The notes under the pieces: generated by a model
Database searches by the model: none
What the model saw: only the letters and a program-made list of their open reading frames with translations
Told to the model about the DNA's origin: nothing
Source: Xanthomonas sp. CFBP 8443
GTDB lineage: Bacteria; Pseudomonadota; Gammaproteobacteria; Xanthomonadales; Xanthomonadaceae
Length of the DNA stretch: 64,000 nucleotides
Assembly: GCF_025666195.1 (NCBI RefSeq)
Contig: NZ_CP102592.1
Location: 558,001 to 622,000, forward strand
Direction of reading: 5' to 3'
Shown here: positions 1 through 8,635 of the stretch, one piece after another
How the letters are laid out: every line of letters starts with the position of its first letter
How positions within the stretch are numbered: the first letter of the stretch is position 1
Made by a program: the position numbers and the translations under genes

Positions 1-1
1 C

Positions 2-545
<544 letters not shown>

Positions 546-547
<2 letters not shown>

Positions 548-612
548 GGATTCGGGATTCGCAAGAGCGAAACACTCGCGTTTGCCAATCCCGAATGCCC
601 AATCCCCAATCC
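546..612. repeat. GGGATTC-type tandem/inverted repeat between convergent genes
   Basis: Starting at the DUF808 stop codon, the heptamer GGGATTC is repeated head to tail, and AATCCCGAATGCCCAATCCC follows about 40 bases later in inverted orientation. The resulting long imperfect hairpin lies between two convergent genes, so it may act as a two-way terminator. The same style of short direct repeat directly after a stop codon is seen at 22112-22140 and 31983-32006. Confidence 0.5.
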
Positions 613-631
613 CGCGCCGGCTGCGCCGGCG

Positions 632-2209
632 CTAATCCGCCGAAACCACCCGGTTCTTGCCCGCCTTCTTGGCTTCGTACAGGGCGCGGTCGGCGCGCTT
701 GACCACCACGTCCTGGGTCTCGCCGGTGCGGCGCAGCGCGACGCCGGCGCTGAAGCTGACGAACACGCGCTGGTCCTCGTGCACCACCGCGCGCTGGGCC
801 AGGGCGCGTTGCACCCGGGTCACCGCGGCGGCGGCTTCGAAGATGGTGCAGTCGGGCATCAGCAGCAGGAATTCCTCGCCGCCGAACCGGGCGATCGCGT
901 CGCTGCCGCGCAGCGTGGTGCGGGCCACCTCGACCACGTGGCGCAGTGCGGCGTCGCCGCCGGGATGGCCGTAGATCTCGTTGAGCTTGCGGAAGTTGTC
1001 CAGGTCCAGCATCGCCACGCACAGCGGCTGCTCGCCGCGCTCGGTGCGCACCAGCTCGCGCGCGAACAGTTCCTCCAGGCCGCGGCGGTTGAGCGCGCCG
1101 GTGAGCTGGTCGACCCGCACCAGCCCGCTGACGTCCTGCAGCTCCTGCTCCAGGCGCAGGATGCGCTGCTCGGCCGCGTCCACTTCCTGGCGCGCGGCGA
1201 TCAGGTGGTCGCGCGCGCGCAGCGCCTGCTGCTGCACGTGGCCGGTGTCCTGCAGCACTTCCTGCAGCAACCGGTTGAGGTCGCCGATGCTGCGCGCGTC
1301 GCGGATGGTCTGCGAATAGTCGGCGATGCGGTCGTGGAATTCGCTGGTGCTGATCGCCATGCCGTCCAGGTTCTCGACGAAGGACACCATCATGTCCTTC
1401 ATCGCCTCCTTGGATTCGGCGATGCCCTGCTTCAGCAGGCCCTGCTTGTAGGTCACCTCGCGCAGGCTGCCGCGCGCTTCCTCGATCGAATAGCGGTCCA
1501 GCGGGCCGCTGATCAGGTCGCGTACCACCGCGATCTGGCCCTGCAGCCAACTGGTGTCGTCGAGCAGTTCGCCGACGTTCTCCAGCAGCAGGTCGAACAG
1601 GCCCAGCAGCAGGGTCTGCTGCTCCTGGCTGTCGCTGGCGCGCAGCGCGACCTGGTGGCACAGCTCGCGCACGCGCTGCGCCAGGGGTTCCAGCGGCTGG
1701 CCCGGCCGCCACTGTCGCAACGCCTCGCCGGTGGCCTCCGATTCGTTGGCCAGCTCGGGCAGGTTGTGCAGCAGCGAGGCCAGCGCGCCGGCCACGGCCT
1801 GGCGCAGCAGGTCGCGCAGGCGTTCGGTGTCGCTGGGGCCGGCCAGCGGATCGCCGACGTCGATGGTGCGGATGTACTTGTCTATCAGCTGGCGCAGCGC
1901 GCGGCCGTAGCTGGGCCAGTCGCCGCTGCCGGCTGCCGACTGCAGGCGGCGGCCCATGTCGCCGAGTTCGCCGTGCAGGCCGGCCATGCCGTCGGCGAAG
2001 GCACCGAGCAGGTCCAGCGGCTCTTGGGCGCGGTTGAACAGCTGGATCAGCGCCGCGGTGGCCGCGGCCGGATCGCTCCCCTGCGCATCTGCCGGCGCGG
2101 GCGCATGGCCGTGCGGCGCCACCGCCGAGGCGGCCGCCGGCGCGCGGCGGCGCGGCGACAACAGCTTGCGCAGGCCGCCGGCAGGCGGCTCGTCGCGTTG
2201 ATCCGGCAT
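632..2209 (-). CDS. GGDEF-domain diguanylate cyclase
   Basis: The 525-aa protein is predicted to make the second messenger cyclic di-GMP from two GTP. The C-terminal 160 residues are a complete GGDEF domain with the active-site motif GGEEF at about residues 443-447. An RxxD motif (R-G-S-D) ends exactly five residues before it, the classical inhibitory site for product feedback. The first 330 or so residues are acidic, helical and rich in Gln and Leu, with coiled-coil character before the catalytic domain; I recognise no named sensor domain and no membrane segment or signal peptide, so it is probably cytoplasmic. The ATG at 2209 was chosen over an in-frame ATG at 2248 because GGAAG sits eight bases upstream of it. 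The gene is monocistronic. Confidence 0.93.
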   Translation of the reverse strand: MPDQRDEPPAGGLRKLLSPRRRAPAAASAVAPHGHAPAPADAQGSDPAAATAALIQLFNRAQEPLDLLGAFADGMAGLHGELGDMGRRLQSAAGSGDWPSYGRALRQLIDKYIRTIDVGDPLAGPSDTERLRDLLRQAVAGALASLLHNLPELANESEATGEALRQWRPGQPLEPLAQRVRELCHQVALRASDSQEQQTLLLGLFDLLLENVGELLDDTSWLQGQIAVVRDLISGPLDRYSIEEARGSLREVTYKQGLLKQGIAESKEAMKDMMVSFVENLDGMAISTSEFHDRIADYSQTIRDARSIGDLNRLLQEVLQDTGHVQQQALRARDHLIAARQEVDAAEQRILRLEQELQDVSGLVRVDQLTGALNRRGLEELFARELVRTERGEQPLCVAMLDLDNFRKLNEIYGHPGGDAALRHVVEVARTTLRGSDAIARFGGEEFLLLMPDCTIFEAAAAVTRVQRALAQRAVVHEDQRVFVSFSAGVALRRTGETQDVVVKRADRALYEAKKAGKNRVVSAD

Positions 2210-2329
2210 GCGGACGCTTCCTTTCCAGTGAACGCGCCACCCTGCCACAAACGCGGCGACCGGGGGTGACGCTCAGGAACAGGATATCGGCGCCGGCGGC
2301 GTGCGCTTGAGCCGGCGCTGGCCCCGGCC

Positions 2330-3256
2330 CTACAGCGCGGCGCGGACCTCGTCCAGGCTGGGCGGGTTGGCGCCGGCGCGGGTGCAGTTGATCGCCGCGG
2401 CGGCCACGCAGAACGTCAGCAGCCGCTGCAGCGCGTGCGCCGAGGTGCCCAGCGCGGCGAGCGCGGCCAGGTCGGGCAACTGGTGCAGCAGCGCGGCCTG
2501 GAAGCTGTCGCCGGCGCCGACGGTATCGGCCACCTGCACCGCGCGCCCGGCCACGCGCGCCTCGGCATCGCCGCTCCAGGCCACCGCGCCGTCGCTGCCC
2601 AGGGTCATCACCACCAGCGACGGGCCCTGCTGCAGCCAGCTGCGCGCGATCGCGAACGGATCCTGCCGCGGGTACAGCAGCTCGATGTCCTCCTGGCTGA
2701 CCTTGACCACGTGCGCCAGCGCGATCCAGCGATCCAGCCGCGCGCGCCATACCGCCATGTCCGGTTCCACCGTCGGCCGCACGTTCGGATCCAGCGAGAT
2801 CAGCCGCTGCGTGCGTTCGCGCTCGGCCAGGGTCTGGAAGGTGCTGGCGGTGGTCTCGGCGACCAGCGTGTAGGAGCCGAAATGCAGGCCGCCGACCGCG
2901 GCGTCGAGCGCCGGCAGGTCGGCCGCGGTCAGCGCGCGGTCGGCGCAGCCGGTGCCGTAGAACGAATAGTTGGGCACGCCTTGCGCGTCCAGCGCGACCA
3001 TCACCAGGGTGGTCGCCTCGGCCTTGTCGATGCAGTGGTCCAGCGCCACGCCCTCGCGTTCCAGGGTGCCGCGCAACTGGCGGCCGAGCGGGTCGGTGGA
3101 CAGGCCGGTGAACAGCGCCGACGGCGTGCCGAGGCGGGCCAGGCCGATCGCCACGTTGAACGGCGACCCGCCCTGGCGCGCGGTCATGCCGACCGAGGTG
3201 CCGGCGTAGCCGTCGATGAAGATGTCGTACAAGGCCTCTCCACACACCACGAACAT
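2330..3256 (-). CDS. PfkB-family carbohydrate kinase, probably fructokinase
   Basis: A 308-aa ribokinase-fold sugar kinase that transfers phosphate from ATP to a sugar hydroxyl. Seen in the sequence: the N-terminal MFVVCGEALYDIF strand, the substrate-side signature around NVAIGLARLGTPSALFTGLS, and the ATP/anion-hole signature DTVGAGDSF near residue 245, whose last Asp is the catalytic base. GEALYDIF and the overall length are typical of bacterial fructokinases, but the sugar cannot be fixed from sequence. The start at 3256 is supported by GAGGAG nine bases upstream; an in-frame extension to 3340 would add a basic, non-conserved leader. An OprB-type sugar porin lies 1.7 kb away on the same strand, so a link to carbohydrate use is possible but they are not one operon. 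Confidence 0.9.
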   Translation of the reverse strand: MFVVCGEALYDIFIDGYAGTSVGMTARQGGSPFNVAIGLARLGTPSALFTGLSTDPLGRQLRGTLEREGVALDHCIDKAEATTLVMVALDAQGVPNYSFYGTGCADRALTAADLPALDAAVGGLHFGSYTLVAETTASTFQTLAERERTQRLISLDPNVRPTVEPDMAVWRARLDRWIALAHVVKVSQEDIELLYPRQDPFAIARSWLQQGPSLVVMTLGSDGAVAWSGDAEARVAGRAVQVADTVGAGDSFQAALLHQLPDLAALAALGTSAHALQRLLTFCVAAAAINCTRAGANPPSLDEVRAAL

Positions 3257-3389
3257 CGAACGGCTCCTCGGTTGGCTGCTGCGGCGCCGGGCGGCGCGCT
3301 GGCGGCTATTGTGGCGTACGCGCCGCAGCGCGGCGACCATGCGCGGCGCTGCGGGATCGGCTGCTGTGCAGGTACGCGGGCTTGTGTGT

Positions 3390-3862
3390 CGGGTGCACGA
3401 GGCTGCGCCGTACCCTCATCCGGCCCTGGGGGGCACCTTTCCCCGAAAAGGGGCCATGGTCCCGTTGGGAGAAGGGAACAGCCGCTGCGCGCTTTAGCCC
3501 CTCTCCCACCGGGAGAGGGGTTGGGGTGAGGGTTGGCGCGAAAGCGTCTCGTGGAGTTCGGGTGCACGAGGCTGCGCCCGTACCCTCATCCGCCCCTGCG
3601 GGGCACCTTCTCCCAAGGGGAGAAGGAACAGCCCTAGCCCTCTCCCACCGGGAGAGGGGTGGGGTGAGGGTAGGGCGCGAAGCGTCTCGTGGAGTTGGTG
3701 TACGAGGCTTCGCCCGTACCCTCATCCGGCCCTGCGGGCCACCTTCTCCCGAAAGGGGCCATGGTCCCGATGGGAGAAGGGAACAGCACAGTGCGCTTAG
3801 CCCCTCTCCCACCGGGAGAGGGGTTGGGGTGAGGGTACGGCGCGAAGCGTCTCGTGGGAGCC
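3390..3862. repeat. Three tandem ~150-bp units of the ACCCTCATCC/CTCTCCC repeat
   Basis: About 470 bases made of three head-to-tail degenerate copies of one unit. Each copy has an ACGAGGCT(G/T)CGCC start, a CCCTCATCCG(G/C)CC block, a palindromic TTCTCC...GGAGAA block, then CCCTCTCCCACCGGGAGAGG followed by TTGGGGTGAGGGT and GCGAAGCGTCTCGTGG. Every unit therefore holds at least two strong hairpins. Two units of the same family lie in reverse orientation at 17140-17430, and the CTCTCCC/GGTGAGGGT block alone flanks the DUF559 gene at 26728 and 27121. Together with flanking sequence it fills the gap between the sugar kinase and the NAD-binding protein; no gene is credible here. Confidence 0.9.
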
Positions 3863-3947
3863 GGCCAAGCTCGCATGCCGCCAGTGCCTTGCCCATGCGC
3901 CTGCGATCGGCGTAGCTTCCTCCCTCCACCGTGCAAGGGCGCTTTCG

Positions 3948-4580
3948 ATGAAGATCCTGGTCGCCGGCGCCACCGGCCTGGTCGGCTTGCATGTGCTGGC
4001 GCAGTTGCTTGCCGCGCCGGAGTGCAGCGCGGTGGTCGCGCCGACCCGGCGCGCACTGGATGTCGTACACGCAAAGCTGGACAACCCGTTGATCGATTTC
4101 GAGCAATTGCCGGCGCAGGCGCCGTGGTGGCAGGTAGATGCGGCGATCTGCGCGCTGGGCACCACGATGAAGCAGGCCGGTTCGCGCGCCGCGTTCCGCC
4201 GCGTCGACTACGACTATCCATTGGCGATCGCGCGGCTGGCGCAACAGCACGGCGCCACCACGTTCGCGCTGAACTCGGCGCTGGGCGCCGCTCCGCGCTC
4301 GCGCTTCTTCTACAGCCGGGTCAAGGGCGAACTGGAAAGTGAGCTGCAGGCGCTGGGGTTCGCCTCGCTCACGCTGGTACGCCCCGGACTGATCGGCGGC
4401 GAGCGCGCGCAGCCGCGCGGCGCCGAGCGGCTGGCCGGCACGCTGCTGCACGCGCTGGGCCCGCTGCTGCCGCGGCGCTACCGGGTCAATCCCGCCGCGC
4501 GCGTCGCCGCCGCGCTGGTGGAGCACGCGTTGCGGCCGCGTGTCGGCGTCCACGTGGTCGGTTCGGAACAGCTGGCCTGA
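3948..4580 (+). CDS. NAD(P)-binding Rossmann protein (HTATIP2-like short epimerase)
   Basis: A 210-aa atypical/extended SDR-type protein. The N-terminus MKILVAGATGLVGLH is a perfect GxxGxxG dinucleotide-binding turn. A second conserved region, LNSALGA followed by FYSRVKGELE near residue 125, supplies the YxxxK catalytic pair and is characteristic of the HTATIP2/TIP30-like oxidoreductase group. The protein lacks the long C-terminal substrate domain of sugar epimerases, so the substrate is unknown. The ATG is the first codon of the Rossmann strand and no upstream extension is plausible. The gene stands alone after the repeat block. Confidence 0.85.
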   Translation: MKILVAGATGLVGLHVLAQLLAAPECSAVVAPTRRALDVVHAKLDNPLIDFEQLPAQAPWWQVDAAICALGTTMKQAGSRAAFRRVDYDYPLAIARLAQQHGATTFALNSALGAAPRSRFFYSRVKGELESELQALGFASLTLVRPGLIGGERAQPRGAERLAGTLLHALGPLLPRRYRVNPAARVAAALVEHALRPRVGVHVVGSEQLA

Positions 4581-4982
4581 GCGGCGCGGAGCGCGGATGG
4601 CGTGGTGTCGCCGCGCGCGTGGGCGACGCCGCGTCGGCGTAGCGCGCTTGCACGAAGGAGGCGCTGCCGCGTCCGCCATGCCTGCGTTGCTGCGCTGGCG
4701 GCATGCGCCGGCCGTTGCTGCACTTGCTGCGCCTGTGCTCCATGCCTGGCAACGCCTGGCAACCGATCGCGGTGCACCGGAGAAGGCGGCGACCTGATCG
4801 CCGACCTGCTCGCCACATCACCGCCTTGTGGGAAGCTCCAATCACTCTAAAAAACCTGATCGAAGCGCTCGTGATCCATTCGTGCGCATCGCGTGCAAGT
4901 TCGGAAATCGAGGTTTTCAGAGGCTCCCATATGGCGCCGTGCGACCGGCGCCATCGGACTTGTTGCCGGCGCTAGCCACCGC
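4581..4982. other. Gap with no supported feature
   Basis: About 400 bases between the Rossmann protein and the stop codon of the convergent porin gene. Open frames exist on both strands but are Arg/Ala-rich, without ribosome sites or recognisable domains. No repeat of the families seen elsewhere is evident. Confidence 0.6.
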
Positions 4983-6275
4983 TCAGAAGTTCAAGCTCAC
5001 GCGCAGCCCGCCGACCACGCCGTTGTTGTCCTTGATCCCGTTGGCGTTGCGGATGTACTGCAGGTTGGGCATCAGCGACAGCGCCGGGGTGATGGCGTAC
5101 TGGTAGTTCAGTTCCAGCGGGTATTCGTATTCCTGCACGCCCACCGCCGCCGCGCCGGCCGGCAGCGCGGCGTTGTAGCGGCGCTGCGCATCGCCCAGGC
5201 GCTCGCTGACGCGGGTGCGGCCGGCGGCGAAGCCGATGCGGTCGTACGGGCGCGAGGCGAACGGCGCATCCAGCCATGCGCCCAGCTGCAGCATCTGGTC
5301 GATGCGGTCGGTGTCCTTGTCGGCCTGCACCCAGTTGCCGAACAGGCGCAGCGTGCCGCCGCCGGGCGCGCGCCACAGCGCCTGCTCGGCGGTGGCGTAG
5401 TAGCCGCTTTCGCTGTCCATCACCGCGGTGGCGTCGCCGCTGACGTCCGACGGCAGGCCGCTGGCGGTGACGGTGTTGCGGTAGTTGGCGCTGTTGCGCC
5501 AGCCGCCGACGCGGTAGTGGCCTTGCAGGCCGTCGCCGAAGCTGGGCAGGTACTCGATCTCGGCAATCATCAGCGTGCCCTGGCTGTCGCCGTCGGTGCG
5601 CAGTTTCAGGCCCTGGTCGTGGTCCAGGTTGTTCGGGTTGACGTCGTAGGCGCCGACCTTGAAGCGCCAGGCGTCGTTGGGCTTGAACGCCACCACCGCG
5701 CCGTACTGGCTGATCGGGTCGACGTACCAGCCGTTGCTGACGTAGCCGGGCAGGCCGCCGCAGAAACTCAGGTTCTGGAACTTGCAGGAGAACGAGAAGA
5801 AATCGCCGTTAGCGTACAGGCGGCCGAGCTTGATGCTGAGGCGGTCGTCGAACAGTTCCTGGGTCAGCGAGAACTGGCTCAGGCGGGTCACCGCGCCGCG
5901 GCCGTGGATCTCCTGCACCGCCAGCAGGGTCGGAAAACCAGCCGTGTCGTTGAGCGAGTCGCCATTGCGGTTGGCCACTTCGACCTTGAAGGTCGCGCCG
6001 CGCCAGGCCCACAGCTTGTCCAGATCGAAGGTGCCGGCCAGGAAGAACTGGTCGGCGTAGGCGTAGGTGTCGTCGCGGCTGCCGCCGGAGTTGTTGTGCG
6101 CGAACTCGCCGGTGTAGGACAGGCGCAGGTCCACGCCGCTGTCGACCAGCCGGGTGCGCGCGCCGCCCCAGTCGCCGGTCAGGGTCTTGGCCGGGTCGAA
6201 ATCCTCCGCGGCGGCCTGTGCGCAGCACAGCGCTGCCGACAGCGCCGCCAGCGCGATGCATGGGTTCTTGTTCAT
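4983..6275 (-). CDS. Carbohydrate-selective porin, OprB family
   Basis: A 430-aa outer membrane protein. It opens with a Sec signal peptide (MNKNP, hydrophobic core, cleavage after AQAAA) and continues with DFDPAKTLTGDWGGARTRL, the GDWGG(A/V)R hallmark of the OprB family. The rest is beta-barrel-like alternation with Trp/Tyr girdles and ends in RVSLNF with a terminal Phe, the recognition signal for outer membrane assembly. OprB porins form sugar-permeable channels (glucose and other carbohydrates in Pseudomonas). The start at 6275 was chosen because the signal peptide begins there; upstream in-frame sequence is non-conserved. The ribosome site is weak. No transporter or TonB partner is adjacent. 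Confidence 0.9.
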   Translation of the reverse strand: MNKNPCIALAALSAALCCAQAAAEDFDPAKTLTGDWGGARTRLVDSGVDLRLSYTGEFAHNNSGGSRDDTYAYADQFFLAGTFDLDKLWAWRGATFKVEVANRNGDSLNDTAGFPTLLAVQEIHGRGAVTRLSQFSLTQELFDDRLSIKLGRLYANGDFFSFSCKFQNLSFCGGLPGYVSNGWYVDPISQYGAVVAFKPNDAWRFKVGAYDVNPNNLDHDQGLKLRTDGDSQGTLMIAEIEYLPSFGDGLQGHYRVGGWRNSANYRNTVTASGLPSDVSGDATAVMDSESGYYATAEQALWRAPGGGTLRLFGNWVQADKDTDRIDQMLQLGAWLDAPFASRPYDRIGFAAGRTRVSERLGDAQRRYNAALPAGAAAVGVQEYEYPLELNYQYAITPALSLMPNLQYIRNANGIKDNNGVVGGLRVSLNF

Positions 6276-7075
6276 GAGTGACTCGCTTTGCGCGGGGCCG
6301 CGGTGCGCGGCCCGGTCATGGGAAGGACTCCGGCGCGGCGGCTGCCGTGCGGAGGAGGGCGGCGATCGCCGTGGGGACTGCTGCATCGGTTGCTGGCCGC
6401 GGCGGATGCGGGGTTGAAGGCGCGGACAGGAGCCACCCCTGCGGCGCGCGGGACTGGCCCGGCGGCGGGAGGTGGGCGGGTGACGGTGTCGATGCGTGGA
6501 TGGAACACATGGCCTCCAGGTGCCCGTCGCATGCGTGTGCTGCGGCGCGCGGGATGAAGTCGGATGCAACCCCTGCGCGCCGGAGCTTATCGTCGCCATG
6601 CTCGTTTCATGTTCGTTATTGTTCGAATAGGCGCCTTCTTGTTGTTATTTATTCAGGTATGCGCCTGGACGCGCGATCCCGCCACATGCGTCGACCGTTG
6701 CGCAGCGCGGTTCCTGCTGGTCGAAGAGGATCGGCGCTGCCACGCGCCATCGCGCTGCTGCATTGGCGAGGCATCGGCGAGCGGAGCGTTTTTGGTGCGC
6801 CGCAGCGCTCGACTGCGGACACAGAGACCACCGCGGCGGCTGGAGACGCCGCCTGCGGTCATGGCATGAGTAGCGCACGGCGCGATTCGCCGAGCCGATT
6901 CAGGGAGTCGGCGAGCCTGCCAGGCCTCCGGCGCCGTTGCCGGTGCTTGCCCACGATGTGCTTGCGTACGCGCTGTGTGCGCAACGATCACCGGCCGCCG
7001 TGCGGCGGTCCTGCGCAGCCGCGCATGGGCCCACGCCCAGTGGCGCGGCGCCTGCCGACGGCCGCCGCGGCGCGG
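6276..7075. other. 800-base gap upstream of the porin gene
   Basis: No convincing gene on either strand; open frames are Arg/Pro/Ala-rich and lack ribosome sites. The block from about 6595 to 6660 is distinctly AT-richer than its surroundings and holds the direct repeat described at 6609, so part of this gap is probably regulatory DNA for the porin gene. Confidence 0.6.
6609..6628 (-). promoter_or_regulatory. Possible DeoR/GlpR-type operator (TTCG direct repeat)
   Basis: The sequence ATGTTCGTTATTGTTCGAAT contains two GTTCG half-sites spaced ten bases apart in an AT-rich island, about 335 bases upstream of the porin start. Spaced TTCG motifs of this kind occur in operators of DeoR-family sugar repressors such as GlpR. 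This is pattern similarity only; no such regulator is encoded in the window. Confidence 0.25.
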
Positions 7076-7837
7076 TCAGACGCCCAGCGACTGCCCGCCG
7101 TCCACCGCCAGGATCTGGCCGGTGATCCAGCGCGCCTGCGGCGAAGCCAGGAACAGCGCGGCGTGGGCGACGTCCTCGAGCGCGCCGAAGCTGCCGAATG
7201 GGATATCGGCGCGGATGCGCCGGTACAGCTCCGGCTGCTGTGCGCGGCGCTGGTCCCACAGCCCGCCGGGGAACTCGATCGAGCCGGGCGCGATCGCATT
7301 GACCCGGATCCGCTCGCGCGCCAGTTCGGCGGCCAGCGTGGTCGTGTAGTAGTTCAGCGCGGCTTTCGCCGCCGAATACGCCGGCACCCGCGGCGTGGGT
7401 CGCAGCCCGTTGATCGAGCTGATGTTGAGGATGCAGCCGTGGGCGCTGGCGCGCAGCGCCGGCAACGCGGCGCGATTGCAGCGCACCGCCGCCATCAGGT
7501 CGATGTCGAATCCGGCCTGCCAGCTGGCGTCGTCGTCGCCATGGCCGTAGCCGGAGGCGTTGTTGACCATCACGTCGATGCCGCCCAGCGCGTCGGCCGC
7601 ATGCGCCACCCACTGCTGGATCTGCGCCGGGTCGGCCAGATCGCAGGTCAGCCGCGACACCGGATGGCCGTGGCGTATCAGCTGCTCGGCCGCGTCCGCC
7701 AGATGGGCGGGATTGCGCGCGCAGATCGCCACGCCCGCACCCTGCTGGGCGAAGGCGTCGGCGATCGCCAGGCCGATGCCGCGGCTGGCGCCGGCGACGA
7801 GCACGCGGTAGCCCGCGAAGGTGGAGGGGTCGGTCAT
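7076..7837 (-). CDS. SDR-family oxidoreductase
   Basis: A 253-aa classical short-chain dehydrogenase/reductase. The cofactor turn GASRGIG is at residues 16-22, the NNAS motif follows after the third strand, the catalytic Ser is in NISSING and the YSAAK motif (YxxxK) comes next. RVNAIAPGSI and a C-terminal GQILAVDGGQSLGV complete the classical layout. The Arg after the first Gly of the turn and CARN after strand 2 suggest NADP(H). The substrate is unknown. The ATG at 7837 follows AGGAG at a good distance. The gene is transcribed alone, divergent from the DUF6172 gene about 210 bases away. Confidence 0.9.
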   Translation of the reverse strand: MTDPSTFAGYRVLVAGASRGIGLAIADAFAQQGAGVAICARNPAHLADAAEQLIRHGHPVSRLTCDLADPAQIQQWVAHAADALGGIDVMVNNASGYGHGDDDASWQAGFDIDLMAAVRCNRAALPALRASAHGCILNISSINGLRPTPRVPAYSAAKAALNYYTTTLAAELARERIRVNAIAPGSIEFPGGLWDQRRAQQPELYRRIRADIPFGSFGALEDVAHAALFLASPQARWITGQILAVDGGQSLGV

Positions 7838-8046
7838 CGGCGGCTCCTGCGGCGGCGGCGCGGGGATGCGCCAGGCGCCGATTGTCGGCCAATCCGCAGC
7901 GCGGGGCCGGGTTCTGGCACCATGGCGGCCCGCCGCGCCCGCCTGCGGCCGGCAGCAGGGCCATTGCCCGGGTCAGGCCGCACGCTCGCCAGCCGCCGCC
8001 GCGCCCGCCCGGCGGCCGCGTTCCCTCTTTCCAGGATCCTCCCGCA

Positions 8047-8367
8047 GTGAAGAAGACTTACCAGCTCCGCATCGAAGGCAAGCACCCCGACCGCCTGCTC
8101 GACGCCAGCAAGCACGACATCCGCAAGTACATCCGCCGCGAACGCCGCAAGACCCTGCCGGCCGGCGCCGACTATTGGGACTTCGACACGCTGTTCGGCG
8201 CCGACGAGGCCAGCGCCGCGGTGGTCCCGCCGGCCGAGCTGATCCGCGCGATCGACGCGCTGGTGGCGACCGGCGCCACCCAGTTTTACGTCGAGATCCG
8301 CAGCAAGCCGGGCAAGCGCACGCCGCGGGCGCAGGGCGATGCCGTGACCGATCCGTTCGACGATTGA
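8047..8367 (+). CDS. DUF6172 family small protein
   Basis: A 106-aa soluble protein starting at a GTG and reading KKTYQLRIEGKHPDRLLDA. The basic IRKYIRRERRK stretch, the YWDFD motif and the ATQFYVEI strand match the conserved block of the DUF6172 family as I recall it; no function is known. The GTG is preferred because the family begins at this MKKT(F/Y)QL stretch and AGGA lies about nine bases upstream; longer in-frame versions would add an Arg/Pro-rich leader. The protein ends in an acidic DPFDD tail. Confidence 0.8.
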   Translation: MKKTYQLRIEGKHPDRLLDASKHDIRKYIRRERRKTLPAGADYWDFDTLFGADEASAAVVPPAELIRAIDALVATGATQFYVEIRSKPGKRTPRAQGDAVTDPFDD

Positions 8368-8457
8368 GCGTGGGCTGCGCTTGCCCCTGTTGGGAGCGGA
8401 TGCGGGTGGTCTTCCAGCCATTGGCCGCGATGATCGACGCCGGGCGTTTCGGCCGGT

Positions 8458-8540
8458 GTGGCGGCTGAGGCCGCTCCTACAGAAGCGCGCAGCTGGCTGG
8501 CCGGAAGCACTGTAGGAACGGCTTCGGCCGCGACCGACAG
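8458..8540. repeat. Inverted pair of TGTAGGAGCGGCTT palindromic repeats
   Basis: Two inverted copies of the 25-base element (one reading GGCCGCTCCTACAG, the other CTGTAGGAACGGCTTCGGCC) separated by about 30 bases, lying between convergent genes. The family recurs at 13385, 24541, 24790, 30357-30760, 32037 and 39738. Each copy is itself an imperfect hairpin, as in bacterial REP elements. Confidence 0.75.
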
Positions 8541-8635
8541 GATTGGCGCGCAATGCATCGGATCGCTGCAACCTGCGCTCTGCGAAATAGCGCGCGCATC
8601 TCCGGCACCGGCCGCGACCAGCGCCGCGAACGCGA

